Below, piece after piece: positions 34,970-48,600 of a stretch of 64,000 nt of DNA. The notes beneath the pieces were generated by a model. The model was not told the origin of the DNA and searched no databases. It saw only the letters and a program-made list of their open reading frames with translations. The translations under genes and the position numbers were made by a program. The stretch comes from Sambucus nigra. Its lineage: Eukaryota > Streptophyta > Magnoliopsida > Dipsacales > Adoxaceae. Numbering within the stretch: position 1 is the stretch's first letter; every line of letters begins with the position of its first letter. The DNA is taken from contig OX422218.1 of the NCBI GenBank assembly GCA_949130495.1, positions 37,193,651 through 37,257,650 on the forward strand, in the 5' to 3' direction.

Positions 34970-37900
34970 CTCTCTGTAATACCCCGTATTTTTATGCTAT
35001 ATTAATTTGGGGATTTATGAAATTTAATGTGAGTGAATTATTTAATAAAAATCCCGAAATTAATTATGTTATAATTATTAGCGTGACGAGAGTTAGTAAT
35101 TATGGGAAATTTGTTGAATATTACTAATGAGCAAAGTAATATATTATATTGATTATATTGAATGTCATGAGTAAGTTAAATGACAATTTCAGAAATTTAA
35201 GTCGGGACGTGCTCGTGTCGCGTCGGAACTAAATTTTGATAAATAAAAAAATTAATATTTTATAAGTTGCACGTATGGTCGTTTTGAGTGCGCCAACTCG
35301 TCCGGAAGGGTCAAGATAGTCAGAAAAGTGTACCCGGGGGTGTAGTTTGGGTCTCGGGGCGTTTTTAGGCCTAATTAGTAACTCGGGAGGGCATTTTGGT
35401 CATTTCACATTTTTGGGTAATTAAACCCACGAAAATTAGAGAGGCTATATCTGATATTGAGGTTTTCACTTAGGGTTAGAATACCCAAAACCTAGAACAG
35501 CCATTGGAGAAGAGAGGAGAGAGCTCTCAAACAATTCCAAGGCTCAAAACTCAACGGTTTGCACCGCCGCCACCACCAACGCGTAGATCACGAGAAGGGG
35601 AACGCAACCACACCAAAATCATCCGCAATCCAGACTTCTGAAAATCCCAGGCAAGTGTTTATCTTGCTTATTTCGTTGGTGCAATTTCCATATTAATTTA
35701 GGAATGATTAGGGATGAAATATATGGAAGAAAACCCAATTTGTGATAGGAAAATCCATGTAGTATTGGTTTATATGATGATTCTGGAAACCCTTGCCATG
35801 TAGAGGAATTTAACCAAGAAATTTTGATGATTATAAGAAGTAAATTCTGGAGAAAATTTGTTAGAAACCTGTTTAAGAAAATTCTAGGGTTCTTGATAAT
35901 TAGATAAAATTTTGTGTTGGAAAGCCATGTTTAAATGATAAAAATACACATGCCTTACGTTAGAAACATCTGGTACATTGCTATAATGTTAGTAGTGGAA
36001 TTTTTGGGACGTTTGGGGTTGGAAAACATGGATTTGGATGAAGAAAAGTGGTATAACCCGTAACTGCAATTCAGCAGAAATCGAAATACCTGCTTGATCG
36101 ATCGATCGAGCCTAGAGCTTCGATCGATCGAGCCCCAAACCTCGATCGATCGACCCCTCCTGGCAGACTCCTATTTCCCTTATCATGAAATAATTCTTGG
36201 GCATCCTTAATATAATGTTTTGGGAGATAGGGGAGACCAGTAGGTTATACGAATGAATTTTGGAGATACTTAATGTGAACCAAGAATTACATTTTGGGGT
36301 AATTACTTATAAATCGACTAATTTATGTATTGAAGGGTAAGGTACATAAGAGAGTCACGTTGGAACATAATAAGGACACCTACTGAATTTTATATTTGTG
36401 AGGATAGAGTTCACGAGTGGCACGAAATGATTTGGGGAAACCCTTCGAGTTAAAGTTAGTGACGAACCCTTATAAGAATACTTAATGTGAAAATTAAGGA
36501 TAAATATCGTAATTATGGGTGAGGAGAGAAACCTATATTGATGTAATACTAAGTGGTATATTTATATGATTGTGTATGCATATATTATATACGTGTGAAA
36601 AACGTACCGGCGCTACTTGTTATCCTTGAGGTTACCGCGCTGGGACAGTCTTATCTCGATGGGACCTTTATGGGGGATATTGACTTGTACCCTATAAGAT
36701 AGATATCCTTGGTATAGGCTATCGGACCAATAGTTCAGACGGTCCTAAGAGATGTGAGGGAATGTACTGACCTCTTAGAGACTTGGAATCTATGCTTCGC
36801 CTCAATCTTGTTTGTGTATATATGTTGATACAGTTCGAGAGTGATTCCGAACTTGTATACCCCTTAGTGTGAGCGATACGGGGATTGGATAGCAGAGTAT
36901 TCCTGCACCATAGTTTGTATGTTGGTGTTGTTAAATGTATATATTATACGAGTGCTTAATATATATATATCTAAAATTTGGGAAATTTAAACTGTTGCTA
37001 TGATATGGTAAGTGAGAAATAATTATGGACTATAAATCAGAAATACTTGTTTGAAAAGTATAATATCACACTGGGAAACTTTATAAATTAATGAAGCTAA
37101 AACGAGAGTTGTGCTACTAATTGGAAGTATCCTTTTAAACAATGATATTGTTTGGTTTTGAAATCTTATGAGTAATTTGAGATAAGCAAAATTGTTGGAA
37201 AGGTTAGTGTGATAAAATGATAAGTCAAACCGTTGGGAAGGTTAGTGCGATAGGTGTCCACATTAGAAGAGAGGTGAGAATTTCTCAAGGGAGAGTCGCA
37301 CTAATATGTTGTTGCATTGGCCTGTATTAATTTAAATACTTGCTAAACGTATTTTAAATCAAACACACTATCGGGCTCTGACCCGTTTCTTTTTCTCTCT
37401 CTCTCTTGTATATATATGTATGTATTACAGGTGCCCAGCCACAGGGGTGTTTTGCTTAGGATCTCTTGGAAGGAACGCGCTGCAGTTTAGGTGGGAGTTA
37501 CAGGTCTCTTGATTAGACGACTTTGTTCATTCGGATCCACTCTTAGTACTTTCATCTAGTTGGGCATGTGTAGCTCTTTCCATTATTCCGTTGTTATTGG
37601 ACATTTGTATTTCAGTTATTTCCAGTATTGTTACTATGGGATTTATTCAGTTTGGTTGTGTGACTTTAGATTTCGTATGTTGACATTCGATTGACGAATG
37701 TATTAAATTAATTGGATTATGTTGCAGAATTTAAATGTGGTGTGATTCTTACTTATTGAATGTGGTTAAATGAAATAAATAAATAATTTTTCTTTAAATA
37801 AAATTTGGAAAGTTATGTATGAAAATGGTTTTGACACTTAACTTAATTATTTACGGTGTTAAATTGGGAAATTTATTTTTATCGACAGTGATGCTGAGAA

Positions 37901-37979
37901 TGAACCAACTGTTTACCTTGATTTAATTTAATAAAGGAGTGATCGCCCGGTATTTAATTAGGCGGGGTGTCACACTCTA
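34970..37979 (+). mobile_element. Solo LTR, first family (34975-37974, 3.0 kb)
   Basis: Starts TGTAATACCCCGTATTTTT and ends GGCGGGGTGTCACA, with TG...CA borders and complementary inner ends. It is flanked by CTCTC on the left and CTCTA on the right, a five-base target duplication with one change. No primer-binding site or coding sequence adjoins it, so it is a solo LTR. A transcribed leader with a GGCAAGT word lies near 35650. A cluster of CGATCGATCG palindromes lies at 36095-36153. The LTR start resembles those of plant Ty3/gypsy chromovirus-type elements. Confidence 0.8.
36095..36153. repeat. Palindrome cluster CGATCGATCG in the first LTR family
   Basis: Three perfect self-complementary runs of GATCGATCGA type are separated by short GC-rich spacers, followed by CTCCTGGCAGACTCC. 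Compare the GAATCGATTC clusters at 40303, 47566 and 53979. Confidence 0.85.
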
Positions 37980-38197
37980 GAGCCTTGTGCTCTGTTAAGA
38001 AATTAATTATCTCGAGCCTTGTGCTCTGTTAAATGATCAAAGAATCTTTTTAATATCAAAGCATTCCCAACTGTTAGATTAAAACTCCCAAGATTAAATC
38101 TGAGCCACCAGTTGATAAAGACCAAATCAGCCAAATTTAATCTGAACCGTTAGTTGGGGGAGAACAAAAAACCCTCCTCCTTTATTATATATATATA
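37975..38197. other. Host DNA between the solo LTR and the second Helitron-type end
   Basis: Contains a tandem pair of CGAGCCTTGTGCTCTGTTAA-like words (about 37980 and 38013). Nothing else is recognised. Confidence 0.5.
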
Positions 38198-38393
38198 CTA
38201 GGGTGTACCCGTGCCGAAGGCACGACGATAAATTATTTCCCGTGATTTTTTTTACCCATGCCGATGGCACGAATAAATTTATTCTCGTGATAAATTTGTT
38301 CCCGTGATAAATTTATTTCGCATAATTTTCTTTTGGGAACCAATGCGCACGTATAGTGCTAATAAAACTTTCACGGCATCCGTGGTCTGATAA
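38198..38393 (-). mobile_element. Helitron-type 3' terminus (second), interrupted by a solo LTR
   Basis: On the minus strand it ends with the hairpin CGTGCC-TTC-GGCACG (38210-38224), GGTACACC and CTAG, followed by T in an AT microsatellite. A second, similar hairpin word (ATGCCGATGGCAC) lies just inside. It matches the end at 31520. The solo LTR at 38399 is inserted about 200 bases in. Confidence 0.5.
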
Positions 38394-41340
38394 GTACCTG
38401 TGACAACCCGCTCACCAAAATAAGGGGGGGCCAGCCCAATACTCCAATATAACGGAATCAAGGATGGAATCATTCTCAGCATCATAATAAAAATATAGAG
38501 TATCCAGGATAACCACCCAATATTTCAGAAAACGGGTTGCCAAAAATTTGATTTGAAAGTAATTAAATGAAAACAAACAACCCAATTCCTGAAAGATAAG
38601 GGAAACCCCAAGACATAAATAAATAATATAACAAGAATACCATAAAAAGACCGAATATGTAACTGGTCACTAAACTGATACACCAATAATACACAAGTAC
38701 AATAAGTCACTTATTACACTTTATTAGACATTTACAAAAGCTTGGGCCTCTCGCCCGAATAACAGACTTGATCTTAACTAGAATGAAAATGAAAGCGTCT
38801 ATACCAAATGTATCCCGTAATACCCGCAATGCATCACGGCTCGTCGAATACATCGGAATAGGAATTCAAATCAGGCATCCTTGCGGCGGAGTACCTGAGC
38901 AGAGACAAGAAGAATATGCAACAGGAAAATGTAACCGGTCAGGGCCCGGTTCTATATGATTACCAGATGGATAAAGAGTATGACAGTTATGTAATAAATC
39001 GTGAAGAAAGAGAAATAAGAAGCTACCTATACAGTTTAAAACATAAGCTAAGCAGGAATAAAAATAAGAAGCATCAAACTAAAGACTTCACCCAAGGTGC
39101 CAATTATTTAATATATCTTTTCCTTAGCAGGAAGTATATATATATAATTAAAATCTTTTACTCTTTAAGGAGATTTTTATCTCAATTTTACCTTTTGTAA
39201 AAATCCTTTCCTTATCAGGAAAATAATCATTTTCAAATGCTCTTTGTGGCATTTGTATGTGCTCTATGTGGCACTCCATCATGCTCTATATGGAATATCA
39301 AAATACATCAAGTCCCACTTGATTATGAACTGTTATATTATATACATATAATGTACTCTAAGACCGCCCGTCCGGGTTTCCCCCTGAGCGCGTCCCTAAA
39401 TAACCATCATCTTCCAGGGCCTAACATAAGACAACCTGGGATCCTATCGAAAGCGTCGGGAAGCGGCCATGAGCCTGCGTGGTAGCCAAGACCACACCCG
39501 GAATCTCCCTACCCCCGCAGAAAATATACAACCATAAGCGCTCCCATGGCCTAGGACTATATCCACCCTGCATTCATTAGCCAGGGGGCTTGACCTATCG
39601 TGCGGACTTCCCTTAAGATGGTATTTAGAGAGGTGTGTAACATCCATTTTATTTATCATCTCAAAATCAAGTAAATCATCATTTACTACTATAAATGCCA
39701 CTTCCATTTATATGTTTCATTTTATTCGAAACCATTACTGTTTACTTCTAGTAATAGATAGAACTTAATATCCGGAGCCATACGATAGCTTATACGAACA
39801 CTACGACCTCAAAGTTGTAAATAAACTCTTCATCATCTCCCAAGCATTTTAGGATGTTATTTTAAAACCCCAAGGTTATCATCTTTCGAAGGAAAGAAAT
39901 GACTTTCAATTTATTCACCAAACTCACCTTTATGGCGTTATGATGAATCACCAAGGTTAACATAGTTCAATGAAAGTTTTAAAATCTCCCAACATTCTTT
40001 TGGGGTGGTAATATAAACCATCAAAACTAGTGTAGCTTAATTAAGCTCCTAAAGTCTCCCGAACATAACCCTACATCTCCTAGTATTATAATAATTAACT
40101 AGAAGAAAAGAATGCCTTACCATTAATAGGCCTAACCCTGGAAAAATCCCCACATAACCCATTCCTAATGTGGGGTAGACATCTAACTCATCTCACACTC
40201 TAGGACTCTAAGTTTACTTCATTCAAGAAGGTTCCTAGTCCCTATATTTAAAGAAAAGGATTAAAATTGAGTTATAAAATTAACTCAAAAATAGCAGGAA
40301 AACGAATCGATTCGCCCAAGGGCCGAATCGATTCGCCCCAAAAAGCGAATCGGTTCGGACAACTAAACCAACCTTCTGTAATTGACCGAATCGATTCGGT
40401 CTTAACCCCGAATCGATTCGGGTTATGCAGACCTGCCAATTTCCCCTTAGCGAATCGATTCGCCCAAAGGGCCGAATCGATTCGGACCTGCAAATTTGCC
40501 AAAAATGGCTACGAAGGGTTATGAACCCTAATTTCTCCAAACCCCAAATCTCTTCCATCTTACACACAACCAACAATATTTATCTACCCAAAGTGTATCC
40601 TACACGATTTAAAACCATTTTAGTCCACCATTTCATCATCAAAACTAAGATTAGGGCTTAATTCCCATAATTTCCACATTTAAACCATAAATGTAAATAC
40701 ACAACTATCATACAATTTATGCACCTTAAATCACATATTAGCAAGTAGAAAACTTGCCTTAGGGTTGATATCTCAGATTTATTTGGAGAAGAAGCAATCC
40801 CACATCCTCCATCTTCAATCTCTCTCTCATTTCTCCTTTTCTCTTCTTCCTCTTTCTCTCTCTATGTTCAAGACATAAAATGGGGAAAAATAAGGGATTT
40901 AGAAGACTAAAATCGTGGCTTAGGTTAAAACTCCCAACTTAAATGGTTAATACCACATTAAAATGACTCCCAAATACGCGTATAAGCTAAAACCAGGTAA
41001 AAGTGCCCGAAACACAAAAATACAATATGGCACTTATTTTGACTGTCTCGCACCTTCCGAGACTAACTACACCCTCTAAACTGGCATCCGAAATTTTATA
41101 AATTATTTCGAGTTCCAAAAATCATTTAAACTATAAGGCCATATAAAATACATGACACTACAGACATGCAACCTGATGTTATTTACTTTCACATGCAGTA
41201 AATATGCATCAATATAGTAAATATTAACTTTCAATTCGTTAAATTAATATTTACTCCAGTCCCCACATTTTATATAATTACCTTATGCGGTAAAATTAGT
41301 ATAAAATGAGCCTCCCAGAATCGAGGGTTGTTACAGTACC
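38394..41340 (-). mobile_element. Solo LTR, second family, with perfect GTACC duplication
   Basis: The LTR itself is 38399-41335 (2937 bp). On the plus strand it starts TGTGACAACCCGCTCACC and ends TCGAGGGTTGTTACA; the element orientation is minus. GTACC flanks both sides (38394-38398, 41336-41340). It is a lone LTR, the product of recombination between two LTRs of one insertion. It is homologous to the LTRs at 45612 and 52028 but has private indels (for example near 39660) and one palindrome unit fewer. Confidence 0.9.
40303..40485. repeat. Palindrome cluster CGAATCGATTCG (solo LTR copy)
   Basis: Seven units of GAATCGATTC (one changed to GAATCGGTTC) separated by spacers of a few to about 40 bases. 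The equivalent clusters in the array LTRs have eight units. Confidence 0.9.
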
Positions 41341-41833
41341 CAAGATTATGTTATTAATACCTTAAATAAACCCATTTAAATTGATACTTCGCAATCCTCA
41401 CTCATATCAATCTTCACTCAAACAGATAGTAACAAAAGTTAAATGGTGAAGTATAAATTTGGATATTAATTTTTCATATATAAAAATTATTTTAAATTTT
41501 GTTAGTGATTGAATATTAAAGATAAGATACGAAAATATAATAAACAACAACATTAATATATAATGTTGTGGTGGCATCCCAATGTTTTATTTGAAGTCGT
41601 GTCATCTTCTTATAAAAATTAAGAACTTTCTCATTTAGCCTCTATTACCCGCATAACTATAGTTCAACTACTGTTTTTATTATATAAGAATGCTTTATGT
41701 ATTTTATTGGATAATTTTAAATGGAGATATATTAATTGTTTGTATCATGTTATTTTGACATTTTCAGAAAGACTCACTACTCAAGGTATTTAACCAATTT
41801 GGTACCATTTCATAGCCACTTAAATTTTGGTTC

Positions 41834-41912
<79 letters not shown>

Positions 41913-43453
41913 TGTTGTCTACTTTCACGTGGTAAAGAACACCTACCTATCCAACTAATTATCCTTTTAGGTTACCTTGAGCCACCCACTCATGGTCATC
42001 CTTAGTCACATTTCTGAATTGTCAAATTCAAAACAGGAAGGCTGTCTTTTCATAGATACTTTTAAATACATCTAGGTAAAAATGAAATGGCACCCAATCA
42101 TATTAGCAACTGTAACAAAATAATACTCAAGAAAGTGTGGATTTGAAACTATACACAAATTAATACTCAAGAAAATACAACTTCATTGGAAAAAATGAGA
42201 AAATTGAAAATTTGTTAAACATAACATAAATTATGAAAATTAAAATTTATAACATTTTTAATTAATAAATTAAGTAAGCAAACACTAAATATAATTTAGT
42301 GTTTACCAAACTCAAATTTTGGATCATTTAAAAAAATTTGTATATTAAAATCAATGTAAAAATTACTTTATACTTCTTTGGGGTAATAAAGTTACTTTGT
42401 ACCAAAATAGTCTCCATCATAGTACTTTTACCAAAATAATTTTCCTCAAAGTATATTGAGCCATGTGCTAGCTTTGTACTTTTACCAAAACAATTTCCAT
42501 CAAAGTAATTGTAGGGTACAATGCCCAAAGAATTTTACCCCAAAATGTATATTTTTTTATTTTTTGCTAGAAAGAATTTTTAATTTCATCACTTAAACTT
42601 TTGGAAATCATATTTTAGGCCCTCTGAAATTCCCCATTTATCACGGTTGTAGCTCATCTTCGTCACCAACAACTTATATACAAAGAATAAAACATATATA
42701 TAAAAACTTTATAAACTCAAAATATTATGCATATGTAGCCACAAAACCAAATCATGACAGATAAAACATATGTTCAAAGAGATAGAGAGGAGGTAGAGAG
42801 ATAACCTTGTTCTTACTCAACAACCAAATATAAGTCTAAGGTGCCAAATTTTTTAAGAGAAAAATCTTAAATTTTTACAAATAACCTGAGACTAAGAAAA
42901 TGGGATTTATTTTCTCAACATAAAAAGGGGAAACAAAGAAAGAACCCCCAAATTTTCCATTCAACTTTCTAAAACCCAAACAAAAGGTATAGTGTAATCC
43001 AACCAACAAATACAAAGCAACTTAAAAATATTCACCATTTTCATTTGTACACTAATAATAGTCAATAATCCAAGCTCATAAAACTTTATAAATTAGGCCC
43101 TTAGCCTTCACCATGTACAAAACACCCTTTTACTTCTTTTTTTGTGGATATCAAAACCCCAACAAATAACCTATCTCTCAAAACAACACTGAAAGAAACC
43201 CCTCCCTTAATAAATTAAGTTTTCGACATTTAGCGTTAGAAGAAACTCACCGTTGCACTTAAAAACCTCAATGGATGTGGCAGAGGAGAAAGAATACGGA
43301 GTACTGAGTCTGAGTGTCTTGGGAAGCAGGAATCAACATTCACCTTTACTACAACTTTTTAATCTCTAGGAAGTGAATACCACAAAAAATGAAACCCATG
43401 ACTATTCTAAAAAGATTATATCGAGAAAGATTATATCTAAAAAGATTATATCT
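41341..43453. other. DNA between the solo LTR and the LARD array
   Basis: A long (ATT)n microsatellite lies at 41835-41912. The rest is AT-rich without a recognised gene. On the minus strand near 43200-43340, a UTR-like stretch ends in CAACG/GTGAGTTT, a possible donor with no coding sequence before it. Just before the array edge, a 16-base word AAAGATTATATCTA is repeated three times (about 43414-43453). Confidence 0.5.
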
Positions 43454-45611
43454 AGGAAGTAGTGCCTTATCTATTTAAGGTGATCACTACTACGATGAAT
43501 CTTAATTCAAGCACGGGATATTACTTTCCACAAGTTTAAGCTTGTGCGACGCATAAACAGTGAGTCTATGCCCTAGTATTATTACTCCCCAATCCTGGCA
43601 GAACTTACTCATTAAACTCACTCTCGAGCTTACAATCATGGCTCAGGAGTGAGGATCCACCCGTCCTCATTAACTCCCCGGAAATGAAGTTACCAACGTA
43701 ACAATATCTCTAAGAAATGCCTCATATCCTTCGGCCGAACCTACCAAACCTCTCGAGACCCCATAAATCTCGTTCCTAGGGATCGAATCCCTATTTAGAG
43801 TTAACCCACGACTTATTCGTGGTCAACTCCTAACAACCATCCTAAACTAACACCACCTACTCTCAAGGTCGTACATCAAAATAAAAAATCCTAAGGTCTA
43901 TCTATATGTATCCTACCTAAATCGTAAGCATATAATACTAAATATATCCCTAGTGCCCAAGACCTTACTCAACTTCCGACATTTGCTCGGGTTCATGCGT
44001 GGGACGACTCGCCGAAGCGAAATCCAGACAAGGAACCCTCTCGTTACACTACTACCTCGCATCGTCGGTCCTCGAGATATGACGGTCTAAAACACATGAT
44101 CGGGATCGGTAAATTAACTTGCAATTCTACTAATAAGATTCTACTTCTAGACTTCACCTTAGCATTCTATATATGAAATAAGAGAAAGGAAATATGGCAT
44201 CTCTCCACTCCCAACGTCGTTAAGGTTCACGCGTGGAGCGTCCCGCAAAAGCGGAATCCAAACAAGGAACCCCTCCTATGCATTACTACTTAGCTTTCTT
44301 GGTCGTGGAGATAAGTCATAGCATCCACACACAATGCAAGTAAACAATAGAACACTCAAACCAAGTAACGCATATGACACATATACATATAAAAATATCA
44401 TCACTCGCTTCATAACGAGTGAAGAAAAGATAGAACTTCCATACCACGGAAGTCATATAATTACCCTTCTATAATAACGTAAATACTACTACAAGCTCAA
44501 AATACACACCCGAGTCTATCGTAGACACAATACTACTAAATCTTATCCTAAAGAACATACACTACCCACCTATAGGGTAGAATTCCCACCACAGTTTGTG
44601 CCAAGCACTCCGGGTCAATGCTAATGGTTCTCAGACTCCATATTCGAGCCTTACACATACCAACATTACCTCCACCAACTCCCCAACCAAGCACTTTACT
44701 CTTGCCCTTGCTCTTCACTCAACGAAGTTTAAAATGAGTGGTTCTACACTCCACATCATAGCCGTTATTCCGACTCTGGCTGACAATAATTGCCCATGCA
44801 GTCCTTCTTACTTTCTCAGTAAAAGAGGACACGCTCTTGGCCTCCTCTTCCTCAGTTCAACGAAACCTCCCCAGGTGGGTGTCCACCAATGGGGTTTCAC
44901 AATTCTTACTCCATCAGAAGTGTTAACAACACCTATTTTGGAGCCTATCACTTCATGGTGCATGATCTCGTCTCCCTAACCGTACAACACCTTATTCGCC
45001 ATTGGTCTTTAACCGAACATTTTGTGAACATTCGAGAATCCACCTTCTCCCCAGTCCAGTTATCCCAGAGAAACTCGCCATCGCAAGTATCCACCGGGCT
45101 TCTCTATGGGCCAAACTTCTGGCACCCACGAATATAGTGACCACATTTTCACCACCTCAACACCTCTTCTATGGGTGAAGGATTTTCCTCCATTCTACTA
45201 CAGGGCACTTCTCCACTTCAATATAACATCGCGTGAATTCTCAAGTTTAGTACCACTTCCTACTTCTTGCGGTACTTGGGAAACTAAATCATCTGAAATT
45301 TGTAGTCGTAATAGCGAAACAGAAATTGCTACAAAAAAAGGAGCGGCCTCTAAAGCGGTCCTCCTCCCCGACCACAACTTACAGTTCTCCACAAACCTTC
45401 CCATAACGCCCTTCTTCTATCGACCTATTATCTTCACACGAATGCGCAAATGATTTTATAGATTCTACCTCATGATAGAATAACGAAATCTCACAAGGCA
45501 AATCAACGATCTTAATCCTAAGGCTTTACATCAAATCAAGAGCAACGCTGAAAACTTAAGGCGTCCACACAGATTCCTAAGGACTCTAGAACCTGATGCT
45601 CTGATACCATC
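43454..45611 (-). mobile_element. Truncated internal region of the LARD-like element
   Basis: 2158 bases that match 49870-52027 end to end with the same length and few substitutions. At its right end the primer-binding site (minus-strand TGGTATCAGAGC, 45598-45609) lies two bases from the LTR at 45612. The left part, including the polypurine tract and outer LTR, is missing; the break is at AGGAAGTAG. The open frames in it (for example 44596-44979) repeat in the second copy but lie on the antisense strand and match nothing I know. Confidence 0.85.
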
Positions 45612-48600
45612 TGTGACAACCCGCTCACCAAAATAAGGGGTGGCCAGCCCAATACTCCAATATAACGGAATCATGGATGGAATCATTCTCAGCATCATAA
45701 TAAAAATATAGAGTATCCAGGATAACCACCCAATATTTCAGAAAACGGGTTGCCAAAAATTTGATTTGAAAGTAATTAAATGAAAACAAACAACCCAATT
45801 CCTGAAAGATAAGGGAAACCCCAAGACATAAATAAATAATATAACAAGAATACCATAAAAAGACCGAATATGTAACCGGTCACTAAACTGATACACCAAT
45901 AATACACAAGTACAATAAGTCACTTATTACACTTTTTTAGACATTTACAAAAGCTTGGGCCTCTCGCCCGAATAACAGACTTGATCTTAACTAGAATGAA
46001 AATGAAAGCGTCTATACAAAATGTATCCCGTAATATCCGCAATGCATCACGGCTCGTCGAAAACATCGGAATAGGAATTCAAATCAGGCATCCTTGCGGC
46101 GGAGTACCTGAGCAGAGACAAGAAGAATATGCAACAGGAAAATGTAACCGGTCAGGGCCCGGTTCTATATGATTACCAGATGAATAAAGAGTATGACAAT
46201 TATGTAAATAAATCGTGAAGAAAGATAAATAAGAAGCAACCTATATAATTTAAAACATAAGCTAAGGAGAAAAAAAAAGAAGCATTAAACTAAAGACTTC
46301 ACCAAAGGTGCCAATAATTTCATATATCTTTTCCTTAGCAGGAAGTATATATATATATATAATCAAAATCTTTTACTCTTTAAGGAGATTTTTATCTCAA
46401 TTTTACCTTTTATAAAAATCCTTTCCTTATCAGGAAAAAAATCATTTTCAAATGCTCTTTGTGGCATTTATATGTGCTCTATGTGGCACTCCATCATGCT
46501 CTATATGGCATATCAAAATACATCAAGTCCCACTTGATTATGAACTGTTATATTATATACATATAACGTACTCTAAGACCGCCCGTCCGGGTTTCCCCCT
46601 GAGCGCGTCCCTAAATAACCATCATCTTCCAGGGCCTAACATAAGACAGCCTGGGATCCTATCGAAAGCTTCGGGAAGCGGCAATGAGCCTGCGTGGTAG
46701 CCAAGACCACTACCGGAATCACCCTACCCTCGCAGAAAAAATACAACCATAAGCGCTCCCATGGCCTAGGACTATATCCAACCTGCATTCATTAGCCAGG
46801 GGGCTTCACCTATCGTGCGGACTTCCCTTAAGATGGTATTTAGAGGGGTGTGTAACATCCATTTTATTTATCATTTCAAAATCAAGTAAATCATTATTTA
46901 CCGGTTTCATGATTAAGTAAATTATCATTTACAATTATCAATTCCATTACCATTTCATTTCCATCCCACGTATATGTTTCATTTTATTCGAAACCATTAC
47001 TATTTTACTTTTGTAAATAATCTAACTTACTATCCATAGTCATACGATAGCTTATATTAATCCTACAACCTCAAAGGAGTAAATAAACTCTTCATTATCT
47101 CCAAGCATTCTAGGAGATTATTTTTAAAACCCCAAGGTTATCATCTTTCGAAGGAATGAAATGACTTTCAATTTATTCTCCAAACTCACCTTTATGGCGT
47201 TATTATGAACCACCAAGGTTAACATAGTTCAATCGAACTTTTAAAGTCTCCCAACATTCTTTTGGGGTGGTAATATAAACCATCAAAACTCGAATATCTT
47301 AATTAAGCTCCTAAGGTCTCCCGAACATAACACTACATCTCCTAGTATTATCATAATTAACTAGAAGAAAAGAATGCCTTACCATTAATAGGCCTAACCC
47401 CGGAAAAATCCCCACATAACCCATTCCTAATGTAGGGTAGACAACTAACTCATCTCACACTCTAGGACTCTAAGTTTACTTCATTCAAGTAGGTTCCTAG
47501 TCCCTATATTTAAAGAATAGGATTAAAATTGAGTTATAAAAATTAACTCAAAAACAGCAGGAAAACAAATCGATTCGCCCAAGGGACGAATCGATTCGCC
47601 CTAGCGAATCGATTCGCCCCAAAAAGCGAATCGGTTCGAACAACTAAACCAACATTCTGTAATTGACCGAATCGATTCGGTCTTAACCCCGAATCGATTC
47701 GGGTTATGCAGACCTGCCAATTTCCCCTTAGCGAATCGATTCGCCCAAAGGGCCGAATCGATTCGGACCTGCAAATTTGCCAATAATGGCTACGAAGGGT
47801 TATGAACCCTAATTTCTCCAAACCCCATATCTCTTCCATCTTACACAATACCAACAATATTTATCTACCCAAAGTGTATCCTACACTATTTAAAACCATT
47901 TTAGTCCACCATTTCATCATCAAAACTAATATTAGGGCTTAATTCCCATAATTTCCACATTTAAACCATAAATGTAAATATACAACTATCATACAATTTA
48001 TGCACCTTAAATCACATATTAGCAAGTAGAAAACTTGCCTTAGGGTTGATATCTCAGATTTATTTGGAGAAGAAGCAATGCCAAATCCTCCATCTTCAAT
48101 CTCTCTCTCATTTCTCCATTTCTCTTCTTCCTCTTTCTCTCTCTATGTTCAAGACATAAAATGGGGAAAAATAAGGGATTTAGAAGACTAAAATCGTGGC
48201 TTAGGTTAAAACTCCCAACTTAAATGGTTAATACCACATTAAAATGACTCCCAAATACGCGTATAAGCTAAAACCAGGTAAAAGTGCCCGAAACACAAAA
48301 ATTCAATATGGCACTTATTTTGACTGTCTCGCACCTTCCGAGACTAACTACACCCTCTAAACTGGCATCCGGAATTTTATAAATTATTTTGAGTTCCAAA
48401 AATCATTTAAACTATAAGGCCATATAAAATACATGACACTACAGACATGCAACCTGATGTTATTTACTTTCACATGCAGTAAATATGCATCAATATAGTA
48501 AATATTAACTTTCAATTCATTAAATTAATATTTACTCCAGCCCCCACATTTTATATAATTACCTTATGCGGTACAATCAGTATAAAATGAGCCTCCCAGA

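Noticed and set aside
40267..40661. Repeated RIDSP/NRFG/ESIRP peptides in several frames over the LTR palindromes
   Set aside because: The peptide repeats follow from the CGAATCGATTCG DNA palindrome and appear on both strands; no start, domain or conservation of one frame.
44596..45453. Three overlapping plus-strand frames repeated at 51012-51869
   Set aside because: They are antisense to the retrotransposon, differ from one another in frame, and match no family. Conservation between the two copies reflects recent duplication of DNA, not selection.
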